The notes beneath the pieces are model-generated. The model saw only the letters and a list, made by a program, of their open reading frames with translations, was not told the DNA's origin and made no database searches. From Metopolophium dirhodum (lineage: Eukaryota > Arthropoda > Insecta > Hemiptera > Aphididae), in NCBI RefSeq assembly GCF_019925205.1, contig NC_083568.1, forward strand, positions 25,480,393-25,544,392: a stretch of DNA of 64,000 bases, read 5' to 3'. The first letter of the stretch is position 1, and each line of letters begins with the position of its first letter. This document shows, piece after piece, positions 22,213 to 35,464 of this stretch. Both the position numbers and the translations under genes were made by a program.

Positions 22213-23250
22213 ATATATACATATATGTATCTATATATATATACATATAGTCTCTCGGCTCGGTCACGGAAGTCCTCGTCTGAAACCCTCGACCGCCCTC
22301 CCGCCATCACCGCCACCTATCATCGCCCGTAACTCCGAACTCGCGCTAAGTCTATAATAACGCCAGTTACGCAACCCATTTGAACGTCGTCCCCGCTGCA
22401 TTAACATTATTCAAATTCGACCCCGCTGAAATATATAGGTGCCACCTATACGTATACATCCGTATATAATATACTGCAGCGACCGCCTGCGACTCTGTGC
22501 GTGTATTATATAATATAATATATACGTATAATGTATATGGTGTGTGTGAGTGCGAAATAGAGATGAGACAGTTTTGGCACCGGCTTGGGGGGGGGGGGGT
22601 GGCTGTGGGGAGGACGAGAACTCGGTCGACGAGGGGCGCGCAAAAAAGGTGCCGGAATGTCGACGTGTTTTCTTTTGAAAAATATTACGTGTCCGTGTTT
22701 CGTGTACGCGCATATTAAAGTATTATAATATAGTACATGATACGATGCAGTTTATATTAGGTATATGTATATATATATAATATATACATATATCATGAGT
22801 AATGTGCGTACGACTTTGAGAATTCTCTTTGGCAAGTGTGTGTTTTAATTTTTAATTTTTTTTTTGTAATTACCGTGTGAGTTTGCAGACGGTCGACGGG
22901 TTTCGAGCGAAAAAATTAACATAACGTACAATGTTCTCCCAAAATCGCACGCGTGGAGTAAAACACCACACATTTCATTCTGCAGGTTCCTATAGTTTGA
23001 GCTGCGGGCTAGGTTTTCACGAGGAGGTTCCACGCGTTATAATTACAAACGTTCATAATGTCGTTGCACACATAGGTACTTTATCTGCTTTGGCCCGAAA
23101 AGAGAAACTCACTTTATCTGCACGAATAATACGAAATGAAAAACGTAAATTCGCGGGCCGAAACGGTAGGTACCGCCCGTAAACGATTAAGATTAACGTA
23201 AAGCGCATCCGCTACATTATTGTAATGTAATAACATATAGGAACCTACCT
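21770..23250. other. CpG-rich, microsatellite-rich zone
   Basis: Contrasts with its surroundings: many CG dinucleotides, (AT)n runs at about 22009-22028, 22182-22205 and 22755-22790, a G13 run at 22587-22599, and GTGTGT/CACACA tracts. Frames on both strands here are low-complexity shadows. It could be a promoter/first-exon region of a gene outside my recognition; no coding sequence is supported. Confidence 0.4.
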
Positions 23251-24820
23251 ATATTATTATTATAATATACATATTATGCGTAATGTATAATGTATATGTA
23301 TATGTATACAAATTATGTATAATGTATATATAGCTGATAACGCGTTTCAAGCGTGTTATATGTATTTTTGAAAACCGACCATATAATATTGTCAATTTAA
23401 TCGCATAAGGTATTGCGTGACAATACAATTCGAGCGACCAATTAAAACTAATTACACGCCGTCATCCTGTATAATATTACACTATAACTTAGACGCATAG
23501 TTATTATAATACTGTTGTACTACTGCAAGTATCAATCGCGACATCGCGTCGTACGTGGATTTTCAGACATACAGTTCATTGCATAATATGGTCACATGTC
23601 ACTTAGGTATTCAGGAGCGTGGTTCATATAGGGTTTGAAGTGCTTGAACATACCCCATCATTCAATATATACGAAACCGAAAACACTTTACTTTGAATTT
23701 AATAAAAATAAGTAATTATTGATACATTGTATGTACATAAAATATTTTATTATATTTTTTTTTTATCGTTCTTAAACTTTAACAGCTAAGGCCATTCAGT
23801 TTTTACATATTTTTAAACAAACTTTATAAATTATAACATTTTAATTTTTACTATCGACCCTTTTTTAAGCACCATCCCCTTTTTCAGATCTATAGATGAA
23901 CAATAAACTCCCCCTCCCTCGCTCCCCCCATTAACCAAATGTACAGCAGTGCTTGTCCTATATAAATGAGCTGGTGTATAACGAACAACGATATATTAAT
24001 ATAATATATACTATAGGTAGCCTGGTAGCTGATGTGTATAAATATAAGTAGTATACTTATTCCATTTTCAACCTCATTTTTTCCAAATCAATTTCACCAC
24101 TTACGTTCTCATAAACTTATCAACGTGTATATTATAATGAAATCAATATTCGATACTATATATTCATATAATTTCTTATTAGATGCGACATTGTGACCAC
24201 GGAAGACTTCTGCTCGCGATTCACATCGATAGATGATGGATCTATATACCGGTCAACCTGCAGCTTCGCATAATTAAATTCACAAGACACATATAAATAC
24301 AAACACTTTAAATCCTAATACCGTCAGAAAACCTCACTCAGGCTTAAAATCAATATTGCATAACTGTTTTCGTCTAAAAATGAGTGAATGTGCATTGTGC
24401 GCGCTGCATATGCGCCTATATAGTATAATATAATATAGTGTAAAGAATGTTGTGTTATACCTATACCTACTGTTTTGAGCAGCGAGTAAAAAACAAAACA
24501 ATACATTATTATAAAATGTCGAGTGGGTAGGTACCTACGATAGTTTTAGTTTTATTTCTGCAGTGACTCTCGACAACCCCGACAGACTTTGATTGAACAC
24601 TGCAGTGAACAGTTCACTAGGCCGCGTGTTTTATTGTTAAGCGGGTCGCGAGTATAATAATAATAATATATGAAATACGCGACGCAGCAGTCTTTGCCGA
24701 GCAAATATGAAATTGAACAGACCGTAACGCCAGACGTATATTAAAACTATAATTTGTTCGTCACAGGGTACCGCGTTCATGCATTTTACACAATACAATA
24801 TAATATCATATATTATTATA
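23251..24820. other. Mixed unique sequence; no gene recognised
   Basis: Includes a TATG/ATGTAT-rich simple repeat at 23270-23335, C-rich filler near 23910-23930 (CTCCCCCTCCCTCGCTCCCC) and small AT-rich frames. Nothing supportable as coding. Confidence 0.4.
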
Positions 24821-24828
24821 GCACAAGT

Positions 24829-25060
24829 ATATTTATTTATTTATTTATTACAAATATACAGGTTACCCCTTTAAATTTTAAGTAGCAGTACAATAACAAT
24901 GAATATAACAGTAGGACATTCTAAATATATCATGTATAATATATAATATCCAGGCTAATGACCTAGTAGTCGAAGCCTTAACCCTAATAAAAAAAAAATA
25001 TAGATATATATATATATATAATATTATATTACAATGATAAAAGGATTAATGTTAAAACAA
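24829..25060 (-). mobile_element. Probable non-LTR retrotransposon 3' end with (AAATA)n tail
   Basis: On the minus strand, GGCTTCGACTACTAGGTCAT is followed by about 60-100 bp of 3'-UTR-like sequence, then GGGGTAACCTGTATATTTGT and a short (AATAA)n tail, which on the + strand is TATTTATTTATTTATTTATT at about 24831-24850. The layout fits a 5'-truncated LINE or a LINE-mobilised SINE. No RT domain is visible. Clade unknown. Confidence 0.45.
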
Positions 25061-27439
25061 TAAAATATTAAAACAAACCATCATCAAAAGAAGGGTCCTA
25101 AATTGATAATGAAAAAAAAATGGACAATGCATTAAGGGTACAAGGTAAAAGAGAAAATAATAACAAAACTAACAAGAATAAGTTAAGCTATAGTATGGAT
25201 TAACTAATACAATTTTTGAATTATAGACGACAATTATTAATTAATCGATTGAGGATTATTTGAATAAAAAGTAGGAATTGCTTAATGATAATTATATGAA
25301 TGTTTGAATAAAAGTATACGTGTATTTTTTTAAATTTACTTAGAATACCTTTTACGTATAATATATTTTTTTAATAATATTATAATAGCATTTTTGTCTC
25401 TGTAAATTGTATTTTGCGAATTAATCGCAGAATTATTCACTTATCTATGCGGTTTCCATGCCACCCTATTTCGTGCGACTAACGAGAGTTTTCTGTATGA
25501 TCCCGGATGAACACAATATATCACAGTTAATCGTTTTTTTCGATTCATCGCCATGAGAACAAACAAATCGTGTATTTAAATACTCGAGAAAATAGGTGAG
25601 AACACTTGTACGTCCGATGGCGTCGTCGATTGTAAGACGTGTTGAAACTAAATAAGCTCTCCGAAAGCTAAATCCTCTGAAGCCAACTGCAGCAGGAGGT
25701 TTAAATGTCGCTGGAGAGTTAGACCTAATCTAACCCACATCTCTTTTTCACGTGATTTTTAGTGCAGTAATATTTCGAAAAAAATGGCTATTTAAGCCGT
25801 TTTACGTGAAACTGGTTGCTTTTAATCAATGAGTAATAAACGTCCGTGGTTCGATCCCCGGCTGATGACAAACATTTTTGCACTATTTTTTAAATGTAAT
25901 TTATTTCTTGTTTATCGATTGACGTTATTACACTGCTGTTACGTGGTATACGGTAGCAATTAAAACGGTGTCTATCTCCGCAGGTACCCGCGGTATATCA
26001 ATGACAGATTAATACCAAACAGGGGAATATGCGTGGAAGGATTTTGATGTCAACAATTATATTGGACAAGACATTTAGTACCTACGCGGCTACGTATATG
26101 TATAGAAATAAAATGTTAAGGGGATTGCAAACGGACGGTTTTTAAGGAGTTCAAAATAGGCAATTTTTAAATTGTTTGCATGTGGGTCTTGTAAATGTGT
26201 GCGTAGTAATTGATCATTATAGTGTGTAAGTTAGGATATTAACATAAAATAGGTACATTTTGGTTGAAATAATTGTCCGTTTGTCCCTAAATATAATAGT
26301 AATTCATATATTATTTACCGATGACCTACGGGTTGCCGTCCGCTACCAATCTCATAATACAGATTTTTGCCGAACTCTGAGCAAATCGCTTACTACTACC
26401 CTGCCACATAATATTCGACAGGACTACATCAGTGCAAGATTGTCGTTATAGAGCAAACAGCGAGAATGTTCATCGAAATATAATAATATGTAACAATATG
26501 ATATCAATTAAATTTTAATTAACAATCAATAATAATTTTATAGTATACGAGTGGGTACTCTAAGTTTGAACTTCAATATGTGATTCAATGTGATTAATTT
26601 AAAAACTAATTTTTGAAAAGCATTAACGTGGGCTATTATAATGTTTACAGATACTTAATCGTTTTAAATCCCACAAAAAACAATACATTTTCAAGACGTC
26701 TTTGAGGAAATAAATAGATCGGATTTTTAACTGCGGCAGGTGAAATTGACAACGCCTCTCGCGGCTCCAAGTCTACTAGTTATTACGAAAAAAACTGTCT
26801 TCGAAAGTGTCGAATAAAGAAAATACGAATGATATTAGTATAATGTGTATCGATTAAATATAATGCTGGTTGTAGTTTAATTTTTACATTAATAATGTCG
26901 TAATTGATATTATACTGTGCTGGCTATAAATGTTACTATGGTTTAATAATAATAATAATATATATTGTTTATTGTTGACGAATGTATACATACTGTGCAA
27001 ATGTTTGATCGGATAGAATTAGTTTATTTAAATCGTACAATATTATTATTTTACAGTGAATTGTTTTAATTATGTCCAATAATTTTTAACTTTTTTTAAG
27101 TTCGGTATTTATATATTTATACTATTATAGTGTTTATTGTAAACTAATGTAATGTTTTCAATTAATGGAATTCCTCGACATTAAATAACCAACACATAAT
27201 ACCTACTTACGTTGCGCAAAGTGATGTGCTGTCAAACAATTAAGAAGTAGCTACAGATCGTAAGTTATGCAATCCTATAGTTGTAGTTAGATCCTATTTT
27301 ACTTGCGTTAATATTACTCAACATAGTTAAAATTAGTTATAGAATGATAGGTGGACTTAGGAAGCATTCGATTAGTTTCAAACTCTTTCTAAACCAAATT
27401 GTAGTACAAATTATTTAATAGTAAGCCACCTCAGTCTTA
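25061..27439. other. Unique, partly CpG-containing sequence; no gene recognised
   Basis: Contains a tRNA B-box-like GGTTCGATCCCC at about 25852 without a credible tRNA fold, a 63-residue frame at 26260-26451 with no known domain, and AT-rich filler. Confidence 0.4.
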
Positions 27440-27720
27440 ATTGTATATATTTATACCTGAATTGATTTTTACCAAGCGGAAGTCCCTAGGGATCATTATA
27501 TGTTTAACATTTTTTACTAGAATAAATTCCTCAAAATATTTTAGCTTGTTTTGAGCCAGTTTAAATTTTTAAGTTTTTTAGTTTTTTTTATTTAAATGGC
27601 AATAATATATTTTTAGTTGGGTCAAAGAGCTAGAAAATATATTACAAGGTTGTTCATAAGATATTATAATAGCGGTGATTATAATAATCAATCTGTGATG
27701 TGTAAAAAAAAATATAACAA
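27440..27720. repeat. Diverged relative of the 18764-19622 dispersed repeat
   Basis: Shares the order TATTTT..GCTTGTTTTGAGCCAG, then TTTAGTTTTTTTTATTT, then GGTCAAAGAGCTAGAAAAT with the segment at 19170-19300. Much decayed. Confidence 0.4.
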
Positions 27721-28576
27721 ATATTGTTGTCATAACAATCATAACTAATTAAAACTATACTACCTATTATAATACAATATTAAATAAAACTATATTACAC
27801 AGCAGAGGTAAATACCTATGTAAATACAATATACATAATATAGTAGGTATAAATAGATCATATAGTGAATTATGTACCTACAGCTCCAATTTTACCGAAT
27901 ATTTAACCATTTTAAAATGTCATGGTGTGCTTAAAATATAATAATATGTTGTAACCCAGATAGCCGGTAGGCATTCAAAATAATTATTTCTAAATTCTAA
28001 TTCTCACATATTTAACGTATTTCAATTATAAAATAACAGTTACACTACTGACACCCTAACTAAATTAATCTATAATTTTAGCACCCTCGAATTTGTATTT
28101 ACCCCGAGACTAAAGACGAGCCCGGTTACAATGTATATCTACGTAGATACCTACATACTATTAGTGTTAATTATTATTATTGAGTGTTGGCTACAAACAT
28201 AATTTAAAACGTTTATAAACATTTTATTCTTATGTTACATTACAATAAATAACTATGCTGGCCAAAAAATATCTCTTTTATTAATTTATTGTATTTTAAT
28301 TGATATAAGAAACCAACCTATTTTCACTGTTAATTTATTATTAATATTTATACTGTTTCAATTTTGTTCAAAACACTTAAATTATATGGGTACATCAGTT
28401 TTTACTTCCACGAAATATATTCGAATTTTTCCGATTTCTGTTTTAATTTGCAATTTCTTAGTATTTCAAAATTCTTTTTAACTTTCTTTATTATTTTTTA
28501 GTTTGTGAAGGATTAATTTTTCATTTTATTTTCAATATCAAACCATTACATAGTTTTAAATTCATAAACCCACAAA

Positions 28577-28816
28577 TCAAAAATAAACGCAGTTTTCAAC
28601 GTACAAAGGCTTTTTTTTATCAGAACACGGATACGAAATAGTTTTATGTACTTCAATGACTCTGGATTCATGACAGCAATATCGAAAAGTTTTTGAGTCG
28701 GCATGAGAGTAAGAAATTGTTTTGATGTAACTTGTAAATCTTGGACAACTCAGCCAAGGTAAACTACTAACTATGTACCCTAAACCAAGTAAAAATATAT
28801 ATGTATATACACACAC
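28577..28816 (-). pseudogene. Cys/His-rich 79-residue frame, possibly decayed C2H2 zinc-finger array
   Basis: The second half has two KTISY segments (YIKTISYSHADSKTF and VHKTISYPCSDKKKPL) spaced about one zinc finger apart (about 28 residues), with Cys and His between. This resembles a finger array with HxxTHTGEKPYxC-type linkers after decay; linker and zinc ligands are incomplete. The N-terminal residues are hydrophobic by chance or belong to an intron. No second exon is seen. Alternative: chance frame. Confidence 0.25.
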
Positions 28817-28851
28817 CTTAAAGTATAATTAGTATTTATTATAGTAGTAAA

Positions 28852-29093
28852 CAGGGACTCATTTAAGGGGGAGAGGGAGGGGGGGCAATAGAGACACCTG
28901 CCCTGGGTGCTAAAATGTTGTGGTTGAAATTTATTCACTTTTTAATTATTATAATTTTAAAAAAATTAATTAATTTAATTAAATTTAAAATACTATTTTA
29001 CAACATTTTACAGCCTGGCGTAAAAAATAAATTTGTATCTCCTACAGCTACGGGGGCCAACGTGGGATAAATCCTCATAAACTTTTTAGATTT
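28852..29093. mobile_element. Transposon-end fragment at the palindrome inner breakpoint
   Basis: Begins CAGGGACTCATTTAAGGGGG, with GGGGGGGCAATAG and CCCTGGGTGCTAAAATG, and ends with the 93-bp segment shared with 17827-17919. A repeat end placed exactly at the breakpoint suggests repeat-mediated rearrangement. Confidence 0.4.
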
Positions 29094-29095
29094 AG

Positions 29096-29760
29096 ACCAG
29101 AATAGGTGCATTGCAGATCACAAAGATTTCTGTAAAAGAACATACGATTTATAAATATACCGTATAGGTTTACTGAGTACTTATATAATAATATATAAGT
29201 TCTTTGGATTTATCATAGTAAATAATATATTTTATGATATCTATGGCAATCGTCAATTGTCGAAATTCGTCGGCGACGGTTAACAATTCTAATAATTTCA
29301 GCAATACTATTGTATTATAAATATAATATATTGTATATTTTGATTTCAGTGAACAAAAAAATAATAGGCCACAAATAGGTATAAACGGACAGTTCGTTAA
29401 ACCGGATAAGTTGTAACACAAACTCGCAAATTTCGTTTTTTTCATAAAATATTTCGATACTTTCAAGTTTTAGCTCATCGGAGTGAGATGATTAGATAAA
29501 GATGGATGAAGATAGCTGTTTCTTCGGCGATGGCGGCACTCTAGCTATACGTTTCACCGGAAGAGTAGATGTTTACGAGTAAGTTTGTTTTCATATTATT
29601 ACCTACTATTTAACATTTACTTTTTAGACTTAAATTAAATATTTATTGCCACGGACAATCTGTTAACTACGTGACGTAGAAGCATTTATAAGTTTAATCC
29701 CAATAGCGCAATGTATAAAATACGCGAGACCGTCTTCGTTTCACCACGCCAAGTTTAATA
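29096..29760 (+). repeat. Repeat-family unit D, truncated mirror copy
   Basis: Mirror of 16300-16957. Exon-like block ends at the donor GTAAGTTTG at 29579. The part corresponding to 16958-17165 is missing, cut by the palindrome junction. Confidence 0.6.
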
Positions 29761-30910
29761 CGCACCTTTTTGCATGTTATACTATACGCCGGGTATCACC
29801 TTAGGTTTGCGCGAAGTATTTAAAACAATATAATGTTATTAATCTTTATATTTTAAATTTTTATATACATAAATACATTATACACCTCATATATTTTATT
29901 AGCATACTTACACCTTTTTTAGTGTAGTTTATACCCTAGATGGCTATAGATATAGGTATTAAATGTCTTGCAATTATATATTTTACTATAATTATTAATT
30001 TCATTATAATATAATATAACAATACACTCTAAATTAAATTAGTTGTTATCAAGACAGACAGTCTTAAAACAAACTCTTTTCTGGATAAATGATAAATGTA
30101 AATTAAATTAAAAATAATTAAAAAACATTTTGTAAAAGGAACAAGATTACTGCTAATATTTAAGTATTAATTATTATTAACAAATAAATACAAATAATAG
30201 ATTTTTTAATAGCTTTTTACTATTAACATTCAGTGTAAATATAGTTTCTGATCGACTTACCAATATGTAATAAACCTATATGTAATAAAATAATTATTCA
30301 TATCAAATAATCCTAACAGTTTAATGCAAGGATTCTCTTAAATTGATCTTACAGCAGCCTTAAAACACCAAAAATACATTTGTACATCATTTACAAAATT
30401 TTAGTTCCCTATTATGGTGTAGGTATTAATACAAACAATAAATTGTTATTCGAAAACACAATTTCGTATACCTATTATTATTTACTAAATACCTACAATT
30501 AAATTAAACTAAATATAAACATATGATTACATACTGAGTGCCTATAATAAAATATTATATATGAAAATTGAATCTTTATTACGAATACTTATCACAGACC
30601 ACAATAAAAAATAATTAAAAATATTAAAAAAAAAAACACACATCATTGTAAAAATATAGTTGGTATTATAGTATTTGATGAATTTACTCTATACGTTTAT
30701 GGCTTTATGTTAACTCTAAAATCCAGTAATCACATTTTTATTTAATATTTCATAAAATACAATATGCTCTTATCAAAATATTTTTGTGCTTCTGATATCT
30801 ATTCACCACCATAATCAATAATTAAATTGATAAACGAAAATAATAATTTAAATAATACCTATATCATATTATTATAATTCAAATTCAAAATTATAAACTA
30901 TTTTGGTTTA

Positions 30911-31430
30911 TTGTCATATCAAATTTCAATGAACAAATTGGTCCTTAACACAGAACTCTTTGATATAAAAAGTTGCATTATATTCTATCCGTGGATTCAA
31001 CATATTGACGTACCTAGTATAATATCTATCATTTATTTATTTAATCTATGGCAAATCTCAAAGTCGTTGCAGAAGACACAGTCGATTAAAAATTCTAAAA
31101 TTTCAATAAGCAAAGAACTTACTGCGTTTCGTATAATTTTATTTTTCATAAATCACAATATTCTAAATTCTGGCTGTATTCTGGAGCGTTTCCTCATGGG
31201 CGTCGCAGTTCACACACGTCACGGATTCCGCCGAAGGAGTCGATAATTAAAGTAAGTTTGTTTTTATATTCTTTTGGGGCTTAAATTTACTTTTAAGACT
31301 TAAAACAAATATTTAATGTCACGAAAAATGTGCTATCCAAGTGTTGTAGGCGCATATTTTAGTTCCGGACTAGAAATGTATAAAATACGCGAGATATAAA
31401 CGCCGTCGTCATTTTTCCAGTCCCTGTTTG
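30911..31430 (+). repeat. Repeat-family unit C, mirror copy
   Basis: Mirror of 14640-15142; 111-residue frame kept identical in length, donor at 31252. Confidence 0.5.
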
Positions 31431-32472
31431 TAGAATAATTATAATTAATAGGTGCATACCTCTATACAGGGTACTTAATATAAATATATAAATATTTTGG
31501 TTTAATTTATAGAAATATATGTTATGACTTATAACTGATAATAGTCATAAGATAACATTTTTAATAATAACTGGTAATTTTTTTTCCAAATACAACGTTA
31601 TAAGTTATAGGTAACTATTAATTTGGTGTCACAAACTTAACTTCTATTGTTCACCTAATATCTATATTCTATATCATAGGGATTAGGGATGTATAACCAT
31701 GTACACATAAAAGTATATTCACGGAATGGTCAACTGCCTATCCTGACGTGTGCGCACTTATGAATAATATACCTACTCATATACTCGTATAGGTATATAA
31801 ATAGTGTAATACTACATACACGAATGTGTTACCTATTATGTCCCTAAAAGTTCAACAGTTATTATTATATTTATTTATTTTTTAAATATAGGTAGGTACA
31901 TTACAAGACTCTAATTTAGTCTTCAGTTATAGAAAACAACACTTGCCAATATGGAATTACCGTCGAATTTTTTTATTTTAAAATATTAAATAGCATCTGA
32001 TCGACTGATGTGCTATAATGAAATTCAAAATATAATGAATACACTACCTATACACTTATCTAAATTCTATTTTATATTCGTTTAAATTGGACTTTTAATT
32101 TTTCTGGCCATTTTATTAAGCTTTGTAATATAAGTGCATTGAATCGTATTTTTAAGGCATTTTTCTTATTTTTAATGCATTTAAATCCACGTCCTATTTA
32201 TAATTTAACGTTATTTTGTATATACCAATCGATTAGTGTACACAATAAAAAAAATAATATTATTGATGGGTTAATAGGTTGATAACTATTATGTAGGTAG
32301 GTACAGTTTTGTACGTTCAATGTATCGTTTTTAATTCATAAAGTAGCTAAATGAGTCAAATGATTTTGTCAAGGGGGGGGGAGGATATGGCTGATTTTTT
32401 AACATGCACTTTTTCAAGGGCTTTTAAACTAAGGGGCACACCACTCTAAGGAGGAGTGACACAATTTCGTAA

Positions 32473-32491
32473 GGGGGGGGGGGGGGGGGGG
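32473..32491. repeat. Poly-G tract (G19), mirror of C13 at 13572
   Basis: Counted as 19 G against 13 C in the partner arm. Confidence 0.9.
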
Positions 32492-32859
32492 ACGTGAAAA
32501 TTTTTAAAAAAAAACACGAATTTATTTAGTTATTTTGTTATTTAGGTAATACATATTAATTAATAGGTATTTCTTAAATTTTTTTTATTATTTTATTTGA
32601 AACATAATTTTTAAATATTGGGATCAATAAAACTATTTTTATATAATTACTATTTTATATCAATTAGAATTTGTTTATAAACCAAGTAATAAATAAATGG
32701 TTATCAAGTAAAAAAACCGTTATCTATATTATAAATTTGAATTCAATTTACCGCATTTACGTCTAGTAGAAACAAATAAATGTTTTTTTGAAGATAATGT
32801 AAAAATATCCATCATCCATCGGTTAGGACCATATATATATTTTCTATGATTAGGACGGC

Positions 32860-33215
32860 GAGGTTATAATTATAAATAATCTATGGCAAATGACAATCGT
32901 CTGAAGACGAACAGCAATTCCAATACGTACTCACATATTTCGTTTCATTCTGGTTATTAAACTAGGTGCCTATTTTTATAAATGTCATTTATCTCAATAC
33001 TTCCAGACTGAACTTTTGGATCGGAGATATGAAGACGCGCGCGGCATTTTCCTTGGCGGAGATGCACAGCTCACACACTAGACAATATTATACACTCGAA
33101 GGGAACGCGTTTCGCCGGAAGAATAAATAATTACGTAAGTCTTGTCCTTCTACTCTGTTGAGGTGGTAGACCTAATGTAAATATTTATTGTCAGACAAAC
33201 TTATATACCCGCTAG
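32860..33215 (+). repeat. Repeat-family unit B, mirror copy
   Basis: Mirror of 12850-13215; donor GTAAGTCTTG at 33135. Confidence 0.5.
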
Positions 33216-33615
33216 ACGTAGAGTAGTTTTTAAAATCCAGTTGTTATAGGTGTACAAAAATTAGGATATTATGAAAAATACCTTAAATTATAATACTTTG
33301 CCTACAACTGTTAATTTATTGTTATAGTAGAATAATTTTTAATATTTTAAATCAATGATTAGGTAATGCTTTTATAAGTAGGAAGGTAGGTTTTTATACC
33401 TACCTAACAAAATAAGAAAATACATAATGATTAATGTTATTTAATATGATTTGTAAGTGCATAGCAGATTATACCTATCACTTGGTGACGATTATTTTTG
33501 TTTTATACGTTCTTCGTAATTCAGTTCCGTCACGATAGTTTTAGTTTTCGTTAAACGTGGAACATACATTTTCTATGCATACGGGATACGGGCATTAAAT
33601 ATTTGGGTTTTAAGA

Positions 33616-34072
33616 TGTAACGTGGTCGGGGGAACGACCAGTTAAATATAAGATATCCAGGGAGAATCGTAGGATCCTATAGATATAAATACCGTAGCCA
33701 GGGGCAGATATGTAGATATCAGGATCTTAAATATATTTAAATTACCTACTAGGATTCCTTTTCAGTTATAATTATGTTTTATTGTCTACTAAACACTTAT
33801 AAATATTAATACTCACAAATATATCAACTATGTTCTATTATACTATGTAACTGTATCGTAGTCATACGGAGTCCGGTAATCGTAGTGTGTATTGAGGTCG
33901 AAGGTGCACACCGAACTAACTTACTAATACATTGTTTGTGTTGGCCATGGGCCTTACAATTATGTGTGTGTTTTAATATTAATGTATCGGTCAGCAGTTA
34001 ATCGTACATACGGTAGAGTTCGTATTATATACATAGGTGTCATGTAACATATTTATATTTATAATTGTTACA
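33616..34072 (-). repeat. 3' LTR, Gypsy element (right arm)
   Basis: 457 bp; differs from the other three LTRs by 4 extra bases (ATTACCTACTAGG against ATTACTAGG). Confidence 0.92.
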
Positions 34073-35257
34073 TTACCCCCTCCCTTTAGAAACAAAAAAA
34101 AATTTTGAATATAAACATTGTTTTTATCCCTTGTCCGACTGGATTGATTGAATATGGTGAAGGTGGACTGTTGATTGAAGTTTTTTTGTGATTGAACAAT
34201 GCTTCTTCATGGATTGGTTAGTTGATATGTTTGAAAACTTACATTTTTTTTTATTATATTTTACAACAATAAATTTTATTTTTCACATCCTATATACTAT
34301 ACTTTAGTAAACTCTACTATCTCTATTCTTAACTAATATTCCCCATATTGTCAATTATCATTATTAAACTCTATTTTAACTGGATGTCCCTCCAAAACAA
34401 TATTTCTTTATTAACATAGTGCAGACTATTTGTGTATTATAAGCATTTGCTTGCAAGTATTTCTACTATGCCAGAGGCCAATACTTTTTATTTATCCAAA
34501 TAGTGTTTGTATTACACTCTATACATTTGATTATATTTTATTTTTTATTTTGTTACTTAATAATTTTTCTATTTAATAGTTATAATCGACAATATGAGTA
34601 TGTCTGATGATACAAATACCCGAAATAATTTAATATAATATTTAAAAAAAAAATAAAAATAAAAGATATAAACATTTATCCCATAATTAATATCATAGTT
34701 TTAATACAATAACCTTGATCTATATTTAATTATATAATTTGAATACTGTTGGTTAAGTTAGGTTGGTAACTCCACTATACTGGTATTTGACTTCTCCTGT
34801 AGGTATCTGAAACTTGACTTTTAGGTTAACGTTATAAAAATATCCTTAGAATTATTGTATAGTTGATTATTAACCAGAGTTAATTAAAGCCGTTTTTTAT
34901 TGTAATTATTTTTGTTATTAGAATTTTTATTTTTCCCGTACAATTGTTCATAAGAGTCACGTTACCAAATGTTAATTTGATATTTTATCATCATAAGTAG
35001 TGACATATTTAAAATTATGGTGCAGTGTGACTTCTTGTATATTAAATTTCAGGTGACAAAAAAAAAAAATATATATCATTAATGTAATAAGTGCGATCTC
35101 CTTATATTTTAAACACTTGTGTGGTTATATATTGTATATCTTATGCTAATTACTACGTATCTAAACTGTATATTTATATTAACATGCAATAAATTCGAAT
35201 TAAAATAGAAATATAATGCGCTTAACCGTTTTCTTACCTATATTATTTATTTATTTT

Positions 35258-35463
35258 CAGTTAATTAACTGTCCATTCTTAGTTATTTCTACTACATATG
35301 TAACATCTGATATTTGTATCTGTATACAAATGTTGACCCTTTATTTTCTATCTTTACTTATACTTTTTCCCCTACTATTTGTAATCTGATTTGTTTTTTG
35401 CGTGAATCATAATGTTTTTTATTTTTTAGAAACTTTTCCTCCAGTAATTTTGGTAACTCGTCT
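35258..35463 (-). pseudogene. Integrase tail remnant (right arm)
   Basis: Counterpart of 10566-10815, missing about 33 bp so that translation stops right after NGQLIN. Confidence 0.55.
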
Positions 35464-35464
35464 C

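Larger units (their letters stand above)
16958..29095. other. Palindrome spacer, 12.1 kb
   Basis: Unique relative to the arms. It contains direct repeats, an aphid-type dispersed repeat, a TGS1-like pseudogene, a CpG-rich microsatellite zone, LINE debris and AT-rich filler. It has a more mixed base composition than the arms between 20.0 and 26 kb. Confidence 0.8.

Noticed and set aside
21807..22316. Several overlapping 60-97-residue frames
   Set aside because: They read through (AT)n and CA-rich tracts on both strands; low complexity only.
25840..25870. tRNA gene suggested by GGTTCGATCCCC
   Set aside because: The T stem pairs poorly (two mismatches) and no A box or acceptor stem is found upstream; at best a tRNA-derived SINE relic.
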